This document shows, in pieces, positions 1 through 12,362 of a DNA stretch of 64,000 nt. This DNA comes from Clusia tigrina. Taxonomy: Eukaryota > Arthropoda > Insecta > Diptera > Clusiidae. The translations under genes and the position numbers were made by a program. The stretch's first letter is position 1. Every line of letters starts with the position of its first letter. The notes below the pieces were generated by a model. It made no database searches and had not been told where the DNA came from. It saw only the letters and a program-made list of their open reading frames with translations. The DNA is taken from contig OV050030.1 in assembly GCA_920105625.2 (NCBI GenBank), positions 182,718,315 to 182,782,314 of the forward strand, given 5' to 3'.

Positions 1-176
1 ATTGAAATTGAAATAGTATCGGTCGGCGTTCCCGACGTACAACGGACCAGCCTAATTATACAGCACGTACGGAAGAGGAAAATGCTACTGCAAGGGAATC
101 TGCTCGAATCGGAATGATTGAACATCGTGCGCCACAAACACAAGAGGCTCACGAAGCTTACAATGAGTAACAACGA

Positions 177-2780
177 TTGAGAAGAAGAAAAGTTCGTGCT
201 CAGGAAATTCATGACGCAAGAGAACAATGTTTGGCTGCTCGCCGACAACGCCAGCAACAACAACGATTGCCTAATTTGAATATCGAACGTGCAGCCTTTC
301 GATATGAGCCGGACATTGAATACGGTGCGCACGCATCAGTTCGATTTGGTTCGATGTCTGTCGTTTGCCCGCATTGCGATGCACTGAAATTTCCAAAAGA
401 ACCGTCCGGATTGTGTTGCGCAAGCGGAAAAGTGAAATTACCAGAGTTACTTCCTCCACCAGAGCCATTGCGGTCGTTGCTTTACGGTGAATCACCAAAT
501 TCGAATAATTTTTTACAAAATGTATAACGATTGTTTTCAAATGACGTCGTTTGGTGGGGAAATTGTTAATGAACATAATTACAATCCCACATTCAAGGTT
601 AGTTCACCAACAATCTAGCACTTATTATCTCGCCAATAAAATACAGAAATTAACATATTTGTCTGCAACTATACAGATTCTCGGGCAAATTTATCTTCTT
701 CCTGGATCGCTGTTGCCGCATCCTGATCAAGATCACAAATATGTCCACATATATTTCCTTGGAGATTCAAATGAAGAAGTGAATCGACGTTGTGCAATTT
801 TCAATGCGACGAAGAGAGAAATTGTGCAGCAATTGCAAGCCTACTAATTCTATTATTCAAAACTTCGTTAGAAAGGTTGCCATCTGATGATCACAAAATC
901 GTCATAAAAGCGGACAAACGACCAGCAGGCACTCATGAACGGCAATATAATGCACCGACGGCCGCTGAAATATCAATTGTTGTTGTTGGCGATAATTTAG
1001 AATCCCGTGATATTGTTATTAAACATCCAGCTGGAGATGCATTAGAGCGAATCAGTGAAACTCATCAATCGTATGACTCACTACAATATCCGCTTATGCT
1101 CTGCCGTGGTGAAGATGGTTATCACTTCAGATACAACCTGATCAATCCTGCCAATGGTTAGTAAAAGAAAAACAAACACTCTTGATTGCAACTTCGTTTT
1201 TTGTTAACTTTTAGGGGTCGATACAAATAAGAAGGTCAGTGGAATGAACTTTTACGCGTATTGATTGATGATTCGCTAAGGAATTGACAACCATCTCTTG
1301 AGATATCGCCGATTATTTCCACAGTATGCAGTTGATGTGTACGTGACGATGGAGACAGAACGTTTCAATTTTATTCATTTCAATCAGACCAAGCTTCGAT
1401 CTGAAGAGTATATTCACTTGCGAGATGCGGTCAATAGCGACGAAGATGTGACAAACCTTGGCCGACTCACGATTTTGCCATCAACATACATTGGCAGCCC
1501 AAGGCACATGCACGAGTACTCACAGGATGCGAATACATACGTGCGGAATTATGGATGGCCGGATTTGTTTGTTACATTCACTTGCAATCCAAAATGCCCA
1601 CAGATAACGGAATTACTGAATCGCGGTCAATCAGGAAGCGATCGTCACGATGTCACAGCACGAGTTTTCAAACAACAGCTACGATATTTGATGGACTTTA
1701 TCGTGAAGCAACGTATATATTGTGCTGTTAGATGCTGGATGTACTCTGTTGAGTGGCATAAAAGAGGTTTGCCGCACGCACACATTCTTCTTCGGATGGT
1801 GGACAAGATTACACCAGATCAAATTGATGACATCATATCTGCGGAAATTCCTGATAGATCCAGAATTATACGAAGTGGTGAAAACCAATACGGTTCATGG
1901 ACCTTGCGCACACTACAACCCCACTTCGGTTTGTATGTGTGACAATAAATGCACGAAACACTATCCACGTGCTTTTCGTTCGGAAACGCATACTGGAAAT
2001 GATGGATATCCACTCTATCGGCGTCGCTCATCAGACAACAATGGCAGAACATTCAGCATTCAATTTAGAGGAGTGAATATCGAAGTTGACAACACATGGA
2101 TCGTACCATATTCGCCAATATTGTCTAAGGGATTCAAAACTCATATCAATGTATTGAGTATTGCAGTTCTGTGAAATCGATCAAATACGTTTGCAAGTAC
2201 GTCACCAAAGGAAGTGACATGGCGGTTATTTGCCTTGAACGAGATGAGATCAGCAAGTATCAAATGGGTCGATACGTGAACTGCAATGAAGCGCTTTGGA
2301 GAATATTTTTTTTTGTAATTCATGAGCGTTTTCCGACTGTTGTGCATCTCGCAGCTCATTTGGAGAATGGCCAAAGAGTGTATTTCAACCCAGAGAATGC
2401 AGTACAGCGAGCGGAAACACCACCAGCAACAACATGGACGAGTTTTTTCTCAACTTCCGCCAGTGATCCCTTTGCGAGAACATTGCTTTATTCCTCGATA
2501 TTATACATGGAATGCATCGTCGAAGAAATGGTTACGCAGAAAGCAAGTAGATGGACATCCAGTAGATGGACAGGTGGCAGGTGTGTTCTCAACTAATGCA
2601 TTGGGACGAATTTACACAATCCACCCGAAAAACGACGATTGCTTCTACCTTCGGTTGCTATTGATTAATGTACACGGTTCAACTTCATTTGAGTCATTGC
2701 GTACTGTGAATGGTACTGTGTGTGCAACTTTTCGACAAGCATGCCAGCAATTACAATTTCTGGAACAAGATAATCACTGA
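177..2780 (+). pseudogene. Helitron Rep (HUH endonuclease) region, frameshifted
   Basis: The Rep part of the RepHel transposase nicks DNA and starts rolling-circle transposition. Matching protein is spread over at least six overlapping segments in different frames (about 177-527, 551-847, 790-1161, 1298-1942, 1722-2174, 2171-2780). The first segment has a zinc-finger-like cysteine cluster (CPHC...CC) near 368-420. The segment from 1298 has the Helitron_like_N stretch and the metal-binding His-Ala-His of the HUH motif at 1775-1783 (PHAHILL). The two-tyrosine catalytic motif (KYVCKYVTK) lies at about 2183-2212, with tyrosines at 2186 and 2198. Key residues survive but are separated by frameshifts. 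Several segments open without an ATG. Confidence in the family is high; this copy cannot be functional. Confidence 0.88.
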
Positions 2781-2789
2781 AATCAAACG

Positions 2790-4289
2790 ATGGACGATGC
2801 GATAGCTACTTCGCATGCCACTGAAGCTCGCACACTTTTCGCAATGATAATTTCGACATGTCAGCTTTCAAATCCGCGTCAATTATGGGATACGTACAAA
2901 TATTACATTGCCGAAGACATTTTACATCGTATTCGAGTGGCAACATGGAATTCAGAATTTCAAATGAACGATGACATCTACAATGAAGCATTGGTGTTGA
3001 TTGAAGATTTGTGTTTGCTTATGAGTGGCAAACTATTGACTGAAATTCATATGCAAGCGCCAAATCGTCAAATCAGAGATGAACTGAATCGTGATTTGGA
3101 ACATGAGCGTGCATACGACAGAATAATTTTGGAACAACAAGTACAAAGAAATGTTCCATTATTGAATGTGCAGCAAAAGAGTGCGTATGATGATTTGATC
3201 AAGGCTGTCAATGATGGAAACGGTGGACTATTCTTGATGCGCCCGGCGGAACTGGGAAAACGTTCCTGATACCATTGATTTTGGCCACAATACGATCTCA
3301 AATGGCATTGCGTTGGCTCTCGCATCTACTGGGATTGCTGCAACTCTACTAGAAGGTGGAAGAACGGCACATTCGGTACTGAAGCTTCCGTTAAACATGC
3401 AAATCAATGAAACACCTGTTTGCAACATTTCAAAGCAATCAGCTATGGCAAAAGTGTTGAAGAATTGTAAACTGATAGTATGGGATGAGTGCACAATGGC
3501 TCAGAAACGGTCTCTAGAAGCACAGAAGTTTTCTCTAAAGAACTGCTAAGAATTGGAAATGGGCAAATTCCGGTTGATACTTCCAGTGGTTTGATAGCAA
3601 TTCCACCTGCCATTTGTCAATTCACTTCAACGAAAGCTGAACTCAGCTCGAATGTTTATCCGAACATTGGCCAAAATTATCGTAACTACGATTGGTTGAG
3701 TGCACGCGCAATTTTAGCTGCCAAAAATACCGATGTTAATGACTTAAACTGGACGATTCAAAGTCAAATTCCGGGAGATTTACGCTCATACAAATCGATC
3801 GATCGTGTTGAAAATGAAGACGAAGCCGTGAATTATCCAGTGGAATTTCTAAATTCTTTGGATTTGCCTGGCATGCAAAAGAAAGTTGGATCTTTCATTA
3901 TTATGCTTCGCAGTCTTCATGCGCCGAAACTGTGTAATGGAACCCGACTGATTGTGACGCAGCTATCTAATAATGTGATAGTTGCAAGAATTTTGAAAGG
4001 GACTTACAAGGGGGCAGAATGCATGATTCCACGAATTCCTTTGAGTTCCAACGATTTGCCATTTCAGTTCAAACGGATTCAGTTTCCAGTGAAACTTGCA
4101 TTTGCGATGACAATCAACAGGTCACAAGGACAGTCGCTGGAAGTGTATGGCCTAAATCTGGAAATGCCATGTTTTTCACACGGCCAGCTATACGTGGCGT
4201 GTTCACGAGTTGGAAAGCCATATTCTCTGTATATTTACGCACCGGAACAGAAAACGAAAAATGTTGTTTATCAAGCTGCGTTACATTGA
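2790..4289 (+). pseudogene. Helitron PIF1-like helicase region, frameshifted
   Basis: This is the helicase half of RepHel, which unwinds DNA during rolling-circle transposition. It reads in three main segments (2790-3269, 3313-3549, 3489-4289). The Walker A region near 3231-3262 is recognisable only across a one-base deletion, which changes the frame in the middle of the loop. Walker B is visible as IVWDEC at about 3475-3492. The C-terminal part (motifs V/VI: AMTINRSQGQSLE and QLYVACSRVGKP) is open to the stop at 4287-4289. A short A/T-rich 3' UTR follows before the terminal hairpin. Loss of Walker A continuity alone would abolish ATPase activity. Confidence 0.88.
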
Positions 4290-4373
4290 AAAAAATGTAG
4301 AAAAGTCGCAAATAAATGATTTTCAACACAATATAAATTCAACTTTCTTTTCTTTTCAAAACACATAATTTCA

Positions 4374-4402
4374 CGCAGGGCAACGCCTGCGGGGTCAGCT
4401 AG
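4374..4402 (+). other. Helitron 3' terminus: hairpin plus CTAG
   Basis: A 6-bp stem (CGCAGG at 4374-4379 with CCTGCG at 4386-4391, loop GCAACG) is followed seven bases later by CTAG at 4399-4402 and then a host T at 4403. This is the rolling-circle terminator expected at a Helitron 3' end. It fixes the right boundary of the element. Confidence 0.88.
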
Positions 4403-5639
<1,237 letters not shown>

Positions 5640-5715
5640 TGTAAGGAGCATAAATATTAATGATTTATCCTCCTACTTGACGCATCGGTACTACTCACAA
5701 ATTCAGGTCACCAGT

Positions 5716-5733
5716 TGAGTCACTGGTGAGTCA
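5716..5733 (+). promoter_or_regulatory. Two AP-1-like sites (TGAGTCA) in U3 of LTR1
   Basis: TGAGTCA occurs at 5716-5722 and 5727-5733, 11 bases apart, or about one helical turn. The same pair is kept in LTR2 (11398-11404, 11409-11415) and LTR3 (17770-17776, 17781-17787). The heptamer is the classical Fos/Jun binding site; use in this LTR is inferred. Confidence 0.45.
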
Positions 5734-6000
5734 CTTCACCATCTTCATCACGCCACTGCCTCTCAACAAACCCACGCGGTGGAGAACATGTCGAGAAAAC
5801 CCACGCAGTGGAGGACCACGAGGCAGCTATAAAAAAGAAGAAGAAGACGAACTGAAACATATGGCAGCTATCAAAAAGAAGAAGCAGACAAACTGAAACA
5901 TATGGCAGCTATCAAGAAGAAGAAGAACACCAAACCATATCACGCAATTCTGATAGCCAATGAGAGCACGCCACGCATTGTGTGTGAGCGGCCCCTGCGC

Positions 6001-6031
6001 TATATAAGGAGCAGCATCGCAGTACTCAGTC
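6001..6031 (+). promoter_or_regulatory. LTR1 core promoter: TATA box and TCAGT initiator
   Basis: TATATAAG at 6001-6008 is followed by an arthropod-type initiator TCAGTC at 6026-6031, whose A lies 27 bases after the first T of the TATA box. The same arrangement occurs in LTR2 (11680-11687, 11705-11710) and LTR3 (18052-18059, 18077-18082). It predicts transcript starts near 6028, 11707 and 18079. Confidence 0.75.
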
Positions 6032-6329
6032 TCTTTTGCATCGAACAGCAGCGCAGGCAAGACCTCTGGATCATCGAACAACAGTGCAATTAAGAACTCT
6101 TTTTTATAATCGAACAACGGCGGAGGCAACAACAGTGCAAGTGATAACTCTTTTACATCGAACAGCAGTGCAAGCAAGAGCTTTTTGCATCGAACAGCAG
6201 CGCAGGCAAGACCTCTTGATCATCAAAGAAAAACGCAAGCAAAACTCTTTTCCATCGAAACAACAGCGGAGGCGTGAACTTAATCAACACGAGGCGCAAC
6301 AGCAGTGACCTGACGATTTGACGACCTGA

Positions 6330-6463
6330 GCGAGTTATTCACTCGCGCCGAACGTACATATTGACCTGAGCGAGATATTCACTCGCGCTGGACCAACTGA
6401 CTCCTACCTGAGCGACCTATTCACTCGCGTCGGACGACTACTTGAGCTAGTTATTCACTCGCG
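6330..6463 (+). repeat. Four iterated short hairpin units in LTR1 leader
   Basis: Four imperfect units of the form GAGCGAG-TTATTCA-CTCGCG lie at about 6328-6350, 6368-6390, 6410-6432 and 6444-6466. In units 1 and 2 GCGAG pairs with CTCGC across a 7-base loop; unit 3 keeps a 4-bp stem; unit 4 has a broken stem. LTR3 keeps the block at about 18380-18520. LTR2 lacks it because of a deletion. The block lies downstream of the predicted start, so it would be in the RNA leader. Confidence 0.7.
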
Positions 6464-6527
6464 CCGGACCTCTACGGCACAGGAACGCGCGACACAAAAC
6501 CCCCCACCATGCGATTCGCCAACTGAC

Positions 6528-7295
<768 letters not shown>

Positions 7296-7392
7296 ACTAC
7301 AGTTTGAGACTTTTTCTTGATAACGAACCCTGGACACCGCTGAGTCTACCTCAGCTGTAAAATATTAAAGAGACCCAGCGTGTCGTTACAAG

Positions 7393-7410
7393 TGGCGCCC
7401 GAGCAGGGAC
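7393..7410 (+). other. Primer-binding site, unit 1 (Lys-tRNA-like)
   Basis: TGGCGCCCGAGCAGGGAC begins two bases after LTR1. It looks complementary to the 3' end of a lysine tRNA with one probable mismatch. The same site lies at 12288-12305 after LTR2. The tRNA identity is inferred from memory of the Lys-type site. Confidence 0.7.
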
Positions 7411-7467
7411 CCGAAAGGGATTATAAAACAACAACACAAGGAAAACAGCTACATACCAGGAGACAAC

Positions 7468-8052
7468 ATGGTACGCACAACATGGGTGTACAGCCTGCGC
7501 AAAGAGGAACTGGTAGCAATCGCGGACGAATTCAACTTCGACAACACAGGGTCAGTGGAGGACTTACGGCGCCGGGTTGCGTCGTTCATTTCAAAGGCAG
7601 AATCCAAAGTGGATTTATAGGAACGTCTGAGGGAGTTAGAAACCAAGTATACAAGAGCCGCCTCTCCTCTCGTTCTTCCCAGCGCCGCAGCACCAATACG
7701 GCAAGACACGGTAGCACCGACAATGCGCGAGCGAACGCCTCCACCGACGACTTATGTGACCCTCAGCAATTCAGAAGTGAGGGAAACCGCTAGACCCTCC
7801 TATCCAGCAGTCATAGACCAGGTGCGGAAATGGTCAGTAAGCTACGACGGCGGGAAGGAGTCGCTGGTATTTATTGAGGGGCTAGTGGAACTAGCAGACG
7901 CCTACACCCTCCCGATAGACTTTTTGCCACGAACAATGCCTGATTTGTTGCGCGAAAGGGCGTTGATGTGGTATCGCAACAACATTGGGAGACATGGGCA
8001 ACGTTCAAGCGCGACTTCATTGGGTTTTTCCTGCCATCGCGGGGGGGGGGGG
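7468..8052 (+). pseudogene. gag: gag, unit 1 (truncated, in-frame UAG, frameshift)
   Basis: Gag would form the particle. The ATG at 7468 lies 58 bases after the primer site. The first 50 codons include a SAP-like stretch (SLRKEELVAIADEFNF), a DNA/RNA-binding fold also seen at the N-terminus of other insect gypsy Gag proteins. An in-frame TAG at 7618-7620 interrupts the frame, which then continues open to about 7985. There, compared with the expected capsid reading, the frame shifts after codons for WYRNN. The reading is lost at a run of 13 G (8041-8053), where the rest of gag, the protease and the front of RT are deleted relative to unit 2. The protein cannot be complete. Confidence 0.75.
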
Positions 8053-8053
8053 G
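8041..8053 (+). other. G13 tract at internal deletion junction
   Basis: Thirteen consecutive G replace about 1.48 kb that unit 2 keeps (12935-14416). Left of it the sequence is gag; right of it the sequence enters RT at the codons for PFGLHSAP. No G tract exists at either matching site in unit 2. Confidence 0.85.
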
Positions 8054-9951
8054 CCTTTTGGCCTCCATTCAGCACCTGCGACTTTCCAACGAGCTCTGGA
8101 CTTGGTAATTGGACCTGATATGGAACCTCACGCTTTCGCTTACCTAGAAGACATCATAGTAACCTCCAAGTCAGAAACAGAACACAGAAAGCACCTACAA
8201 GAAGTGTTCCGATGGCTAAGAAAGGCTAACTTGAAGGTCAACGCCGAAAAGTGTGAGTTCTTCCAGAGGAAAATAAAATATCTCGGCCATGTAGTGAGCG
8301 AACATGGAATTCATACCGACCCAGAGAAGATCGCTGAAATCAAAACACTAAAGCCACCAACAAGCGTGAGAGAGCTTCGCCGTTACTTAGGTATCGCGTC
8401 CTGGTATCGCCGTTTCGTGCCCAAATTTGCGGACGTATCGCAACCATTGACAATGTTGCTTAAGAAGGGGAAGCACTGGAAGTGGGGCAATGAGCAACAG
8501 GAAGCTTTTGATGCTCTCAAACATAGACTCACGGGGGCACCGAAATGGCTCAACTCCATAGAGAGTCCTTCGGAACGAATCGCAAGATGAGCATTGGAGT
8601 TGCAGCAATACACATTCAACATCAAGTACCGTAAAGGAAAGTTAAACGTACTGGCAGACGCTCTATCAAGGCAACCTAGTGAAGAGGTCTGTCGAATAGA
8701 TACGGCGGAGAAAGACGTTCCGACATGCTCATGGTGGCAAAGGAAGTGCGGAGAAGTACTACAACAACCCCAGAAATTTCCCGACTTCACCATCGAGATG
8801 GGGCACCTATACCGCCATCTCACATCGCAGACGGCAGATGAAGACTGCGCATCGTGGAAAATGTGCATACCTACACCTCTGCGCATACGAGTAATGGAGG
8901 AGAACCATGATAGTCCAAGTGCCGGACACCTAGGTTTCCGGAAGACTATCATCCGTATTTGCAACCGATACTATTGGCCTGGCATGACCCGAGATATCAC
9001 CCGCTATGTAAGAGCCTGCGCGTCATGCCAGACATATAAGCCGGATCAACGACAGCCGGCAGGGAAAATTTTGACGAAAATCGCCGAAGAACCGTGGTCA
9101 ATTATTAGTGCCGACTTCGTGGGACCGCTACCACGCTCCAAGCAGGGGAATACTATGCTTTTAGTATTCCACGACAAATTTTCGAAATGGGTGGAGCTGA
9201 TACCACGACGGCAGGCAACAACAGCAGGGGTACAGAAGGCCTTCAGGGAACGCATATTACCGCACTTTGGCGTCCCTAAGGTACTTATCACCGACAACGG
9301 AACTCAGTCCACCAGCCACGCATTTCGGGAGTTCTTAGAAGATCTCGGGGTACGGCACCAGTATACTGCACCATACACCCCCCAGGAGAATCCAGAACAG
9401 AACGAGCAAATAAGACCATTAAAACCATGGTGGCACAATGCGCAAATGGTAATCAGCGAAAATGGGACACACACCTACCGGAGATCGCGCTAGCTATCAA
9501 TTCCTGCGTAGCGAAAAGCACGGTATATACTGCCGCATACCACACCCATGGGCGTGAGTTTCGCCTACCCCATGCGCTCTACGATGAATGCACTCTCGGC
9601 ACGGGGCAGATAACACTTCCACCAACGGAGAAGGCAAAGAGACTGGCGGAAATATTTACCATTGTACGACAACGATTAGAAAGAGCGGCTCAGGACCAGG
9701 CTCATTATTACAACCGACGGAGGAGGGCTTGGAAACCAGCCATTGGGGAATGTATACTTGTGAAAGCACACCACCTCTCTAAGGCAGTAGACGGTTTTGC
9801 CGCAAAATTGGCACCAAGATACGAAGGCCCCTACCAAGTAACTGGCTTTATATCACCCGTGATCGCACAGCTTAAACGGCGAGCAGATAACAGGCCTCGC
9901 ACAGCACACGTGAGTGAAATGAAAGCTTTCCATGACCCCATAGCCCAATAA
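8054..9951 (+). pseudogene. pol: pol remnant, unit 1 (partial RT, no RNase H, integrase frameshifted)
   Basis: RT resumes at PFGLHSAPATFQRAL. The catalytic box reads YLED instead of YLDD. The thumb/connection follows (IKYLGHVVSEHGI; LRRYLGIASWYRRFVP). The RNase H core is missing: reading jumps from RLTGAP to KWLNSIES. A TGA stop at 8588-8590 follows, and the frame reopens as LELQQYTF. Integrase shows the zinc-binding HxxxxH/CxxC region (HDSPSAGHLGF, CASCQ), the catalytic aspartates (SADFVGPL, ITDNGTQ) and a glutamate region (YTPQENPEQ). A one-base frameshift near 9410-9427 follows. The C-terminal module with GPYQV ends at 9951. Enzymatic activity is not expected. Confidence 0.88.
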
Positions 9952-10170
9952 TATAAATACAATGGATAAATATAATAAAATAAACGCCCTGAAAACGGCC
10001 ACGAAGCTCACTGAACCGGCCCTCTAAAATGCAATTGATCCCACCCTGGCGTGATGCATGACCTTGATGAAATCACCCCATGCATAATTGCAAATGCAGA
10101 GATCAAAAATCGGTCATTATAGTGTCAATCGCAAGCGAAGTAAGTAATAAAATCAAAAGAACAAAAAAAA

Positions 10171-11106
10171 ATGGAGAATTCAAAATATGAACAAGTAAGT
10201 ATCGACCTCCAGAGCAGCAGCGTACAACCCACAACCAAACGCATGCGCATGGAGGATCCAATCGAGATATCCAGCGACGAGGAGACGGCAGAAGATTTAC
10301 CCGGTAAGCCACGCTTTCTTGCAAAATTCCCACCTGGAAAAGGTGGGGTTTCTCTCGGTATGCTCGACTACCAGCGCCTACAGACGGGAGAGCATGCTAC
10401 CGACGCCCTGGTTGAATTTTATATGCAGTGGTTCCAACACCACCAGTTGACGGCATTAGAGATGGAGAGACTCCACATTTTCAGCCCCTTGTTTTACGCT
10501 CACCTAAAAACGCGAGCGATCCAAGGAAGCAGCACTCAGAGAGGGTGCAATTGGAGCAAAACTACTAACATTCTCAACAAGGATCACGTGCTGTTACCAG
10601 TGTGTGACGGAAACCACTGGTACCTTCTAATAGTATTCTACCCAGGAGAGACCCGGACCAAACTGCCAAGCCAAGAAGACCACGCCCAGAAGCAGCCCAT
10701 GATGCTGATATTGGACTCGTTGTTTCACGAGGAGCACGTAAAGCCATTGGGTTTGATCCGCCAGTTCTTGCAGCAGGAATATGAGCAGAGACACAATCCA
10801 CTTGCAACTAATAGGTTCGAGGAAGCCAACATGCCGACCTACAAAGTGGAAGTACCACAGCAAGACAACGGCAACGACTGTGGGTACTATCTGCTGTGCA
10901 ACATGGAGAGGTTCCTGCAGTCTCCAATCGCTGACTACGAGCGACTGACCCAGAGGAACGGGCCTATGTTGGCAGCTGCCAAACGCTTCCAGCTGGGGAA
11001 GATAATAAAGGGTTTAGCAGCCGAACAAGGAGGAACAAATATCGATTGGCCCCCCCTCAAGAGAACGAAAGCGCGGCCAACGAATTTCCTACCACGGACC
11101 CGATGA
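10171..11106 (+). CDS. Ulp1/SENP-like SUMO protease (C48 family) in env position, intact
   Basis: A 311-residue predicted cysteine protease that would cleave SUMO precursors or remove SUMO from proteins. The catalytic domain covers about residues 60-290. Visible key residues are His149 (NHWYL), Asp182 (LILDSL), Gln231 and Cys237 (PQQDNGNDCG), the full C48 set in the right order and spacing. EFYMQWF and IFSPLFYAHLKT resemble the substrate-groove segments, and the overall pattern is closer to the SENP6/7-Ulp2 side than to SENP1/2. The N-terminus has a basic patch (TTKRMRME) and a SUMO-interaction-like motif IEISSDEE (residues 31-38). The ATG follows an A-rich stretch, 219 bases after the integrase stop, and the stop lies 215 bases before LTR2. 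No transmembrane segment is seen. It sits where env lies in errantiviruses, so a spliced message is possible. Family assignment is strong; cellular role is inferred. Confidence 0.9.
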   Translation: MENSKYEQVSIDLQSSSVQPTTKRMRMEDPIEISSDEETAEDLPGKPRFLAKFPPGKGGVSLGMLDYQRLQTGEHATDALVEFYMQWFQHHQLTALEMERLHIFSPLFYAHLKTRAIQGSSTQRGCNWSKTTNILNKDHVLLPVCDGNHWYLLIVFYPGETRTKLPSQEDHAQKQPMMLILDSLFHEEHVKPLGLIRQFLQQEYEQRHNPLATNRFEEANMPTYKVEVPQQDNGNDCGYYLLCNMERFLQSPIADYERLTQRNGPMLAAAKRFQLGKIIKGLAAEQGGTNIDWPPLKRTKARPTNFLPRTR

Positions 11107-11307
11107 TCGACCCAGAGGAGCAGGATAGTTTCCCCGAAGTTGAAGATGTCATCATGGAAGTGATCTACCACAAAACTTAGTAGCTGAAGTTTTGCTGATA
11201 GCCAAAGGGGCTCAGCAAAAACGGACACGAGGGCGAATACGATTTAGGCTAGACGCATTCCGAGTGACCCTCAACGGTGCCGCTGTCATCGTTTTTTATC
11301 GTTCCCG

Positions 11308-11321
11308 AAGAGGGGAGGAGA
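11308..11321 (+). other. Polypurine tract, unit 1
   Basis: GAAGAGGGGAGGAGA directly precedes LTR2 and would prime plus-strand DNA. The same tract lies at about 17680-17693 before LTR3. Confidence 0.8.
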
Positions 11322-12285
<964 letters not shown>

Positions 12286-12287
12286 AG

Positions 12288-12305
12288 TGGCGCCCGAGCA
12301 GGGAC
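12288..12305 (+). other. Primer-binding site, unit 2
   Basis: TGGCGCCCGAGCAGGGAC, identical to the unit 1 site, begins two bases after LTR2. Confidence 0.75.
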
Positions 12306-12362
12306 CCGAAAGGGATTATAAAACAACAACACAAGGAAAACAGCTACATACCAGGAGACAAC

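Larger units (their letters stand above)
1..4402 (+). mobile_element. Decayed autonomous-type Helitron, 5' end outside window
   Basis: This is the remains of a rolling-circle transposon. From left to right it shows an N-terminal zinc-finger-like region, a Helitron N-like domain, a Rep nuclease domain with an HUH-type motif, and a PIF1-family helicase. It closes with a 3' hairpin, CTAG and a host T. The order and the 3' structure are diagnostic of Helitrons. The coding region moves through many frames, so the copy cannot make its own transposase. The 5' TC terminus lies upstream of the window. An unrelated AT-rich spacer with a TA array follows immediately. Confidence 0.9.

Noticed and set aside
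5812..5940. 42-bp direct repeats considered as a CRISPR array
   Set aside because: No spacers of constant length, the units are contiguous, the context is a eukaryotic LTR and no cas genes exist.
8383..8964. Long minus-strand frame (also 14746-15327) as a gene
   Set aside because: It is a shadow of the RT/integrase coding strand and repeats in both array units only because pol does.
10171..11106. Considered the SUMO-protease frame as a host gene interrupted by retroelements
   Set aside because: It lies between integrase and the polypurine tract in both array units at the same spacing, has no introns, and is duplicated with the element.
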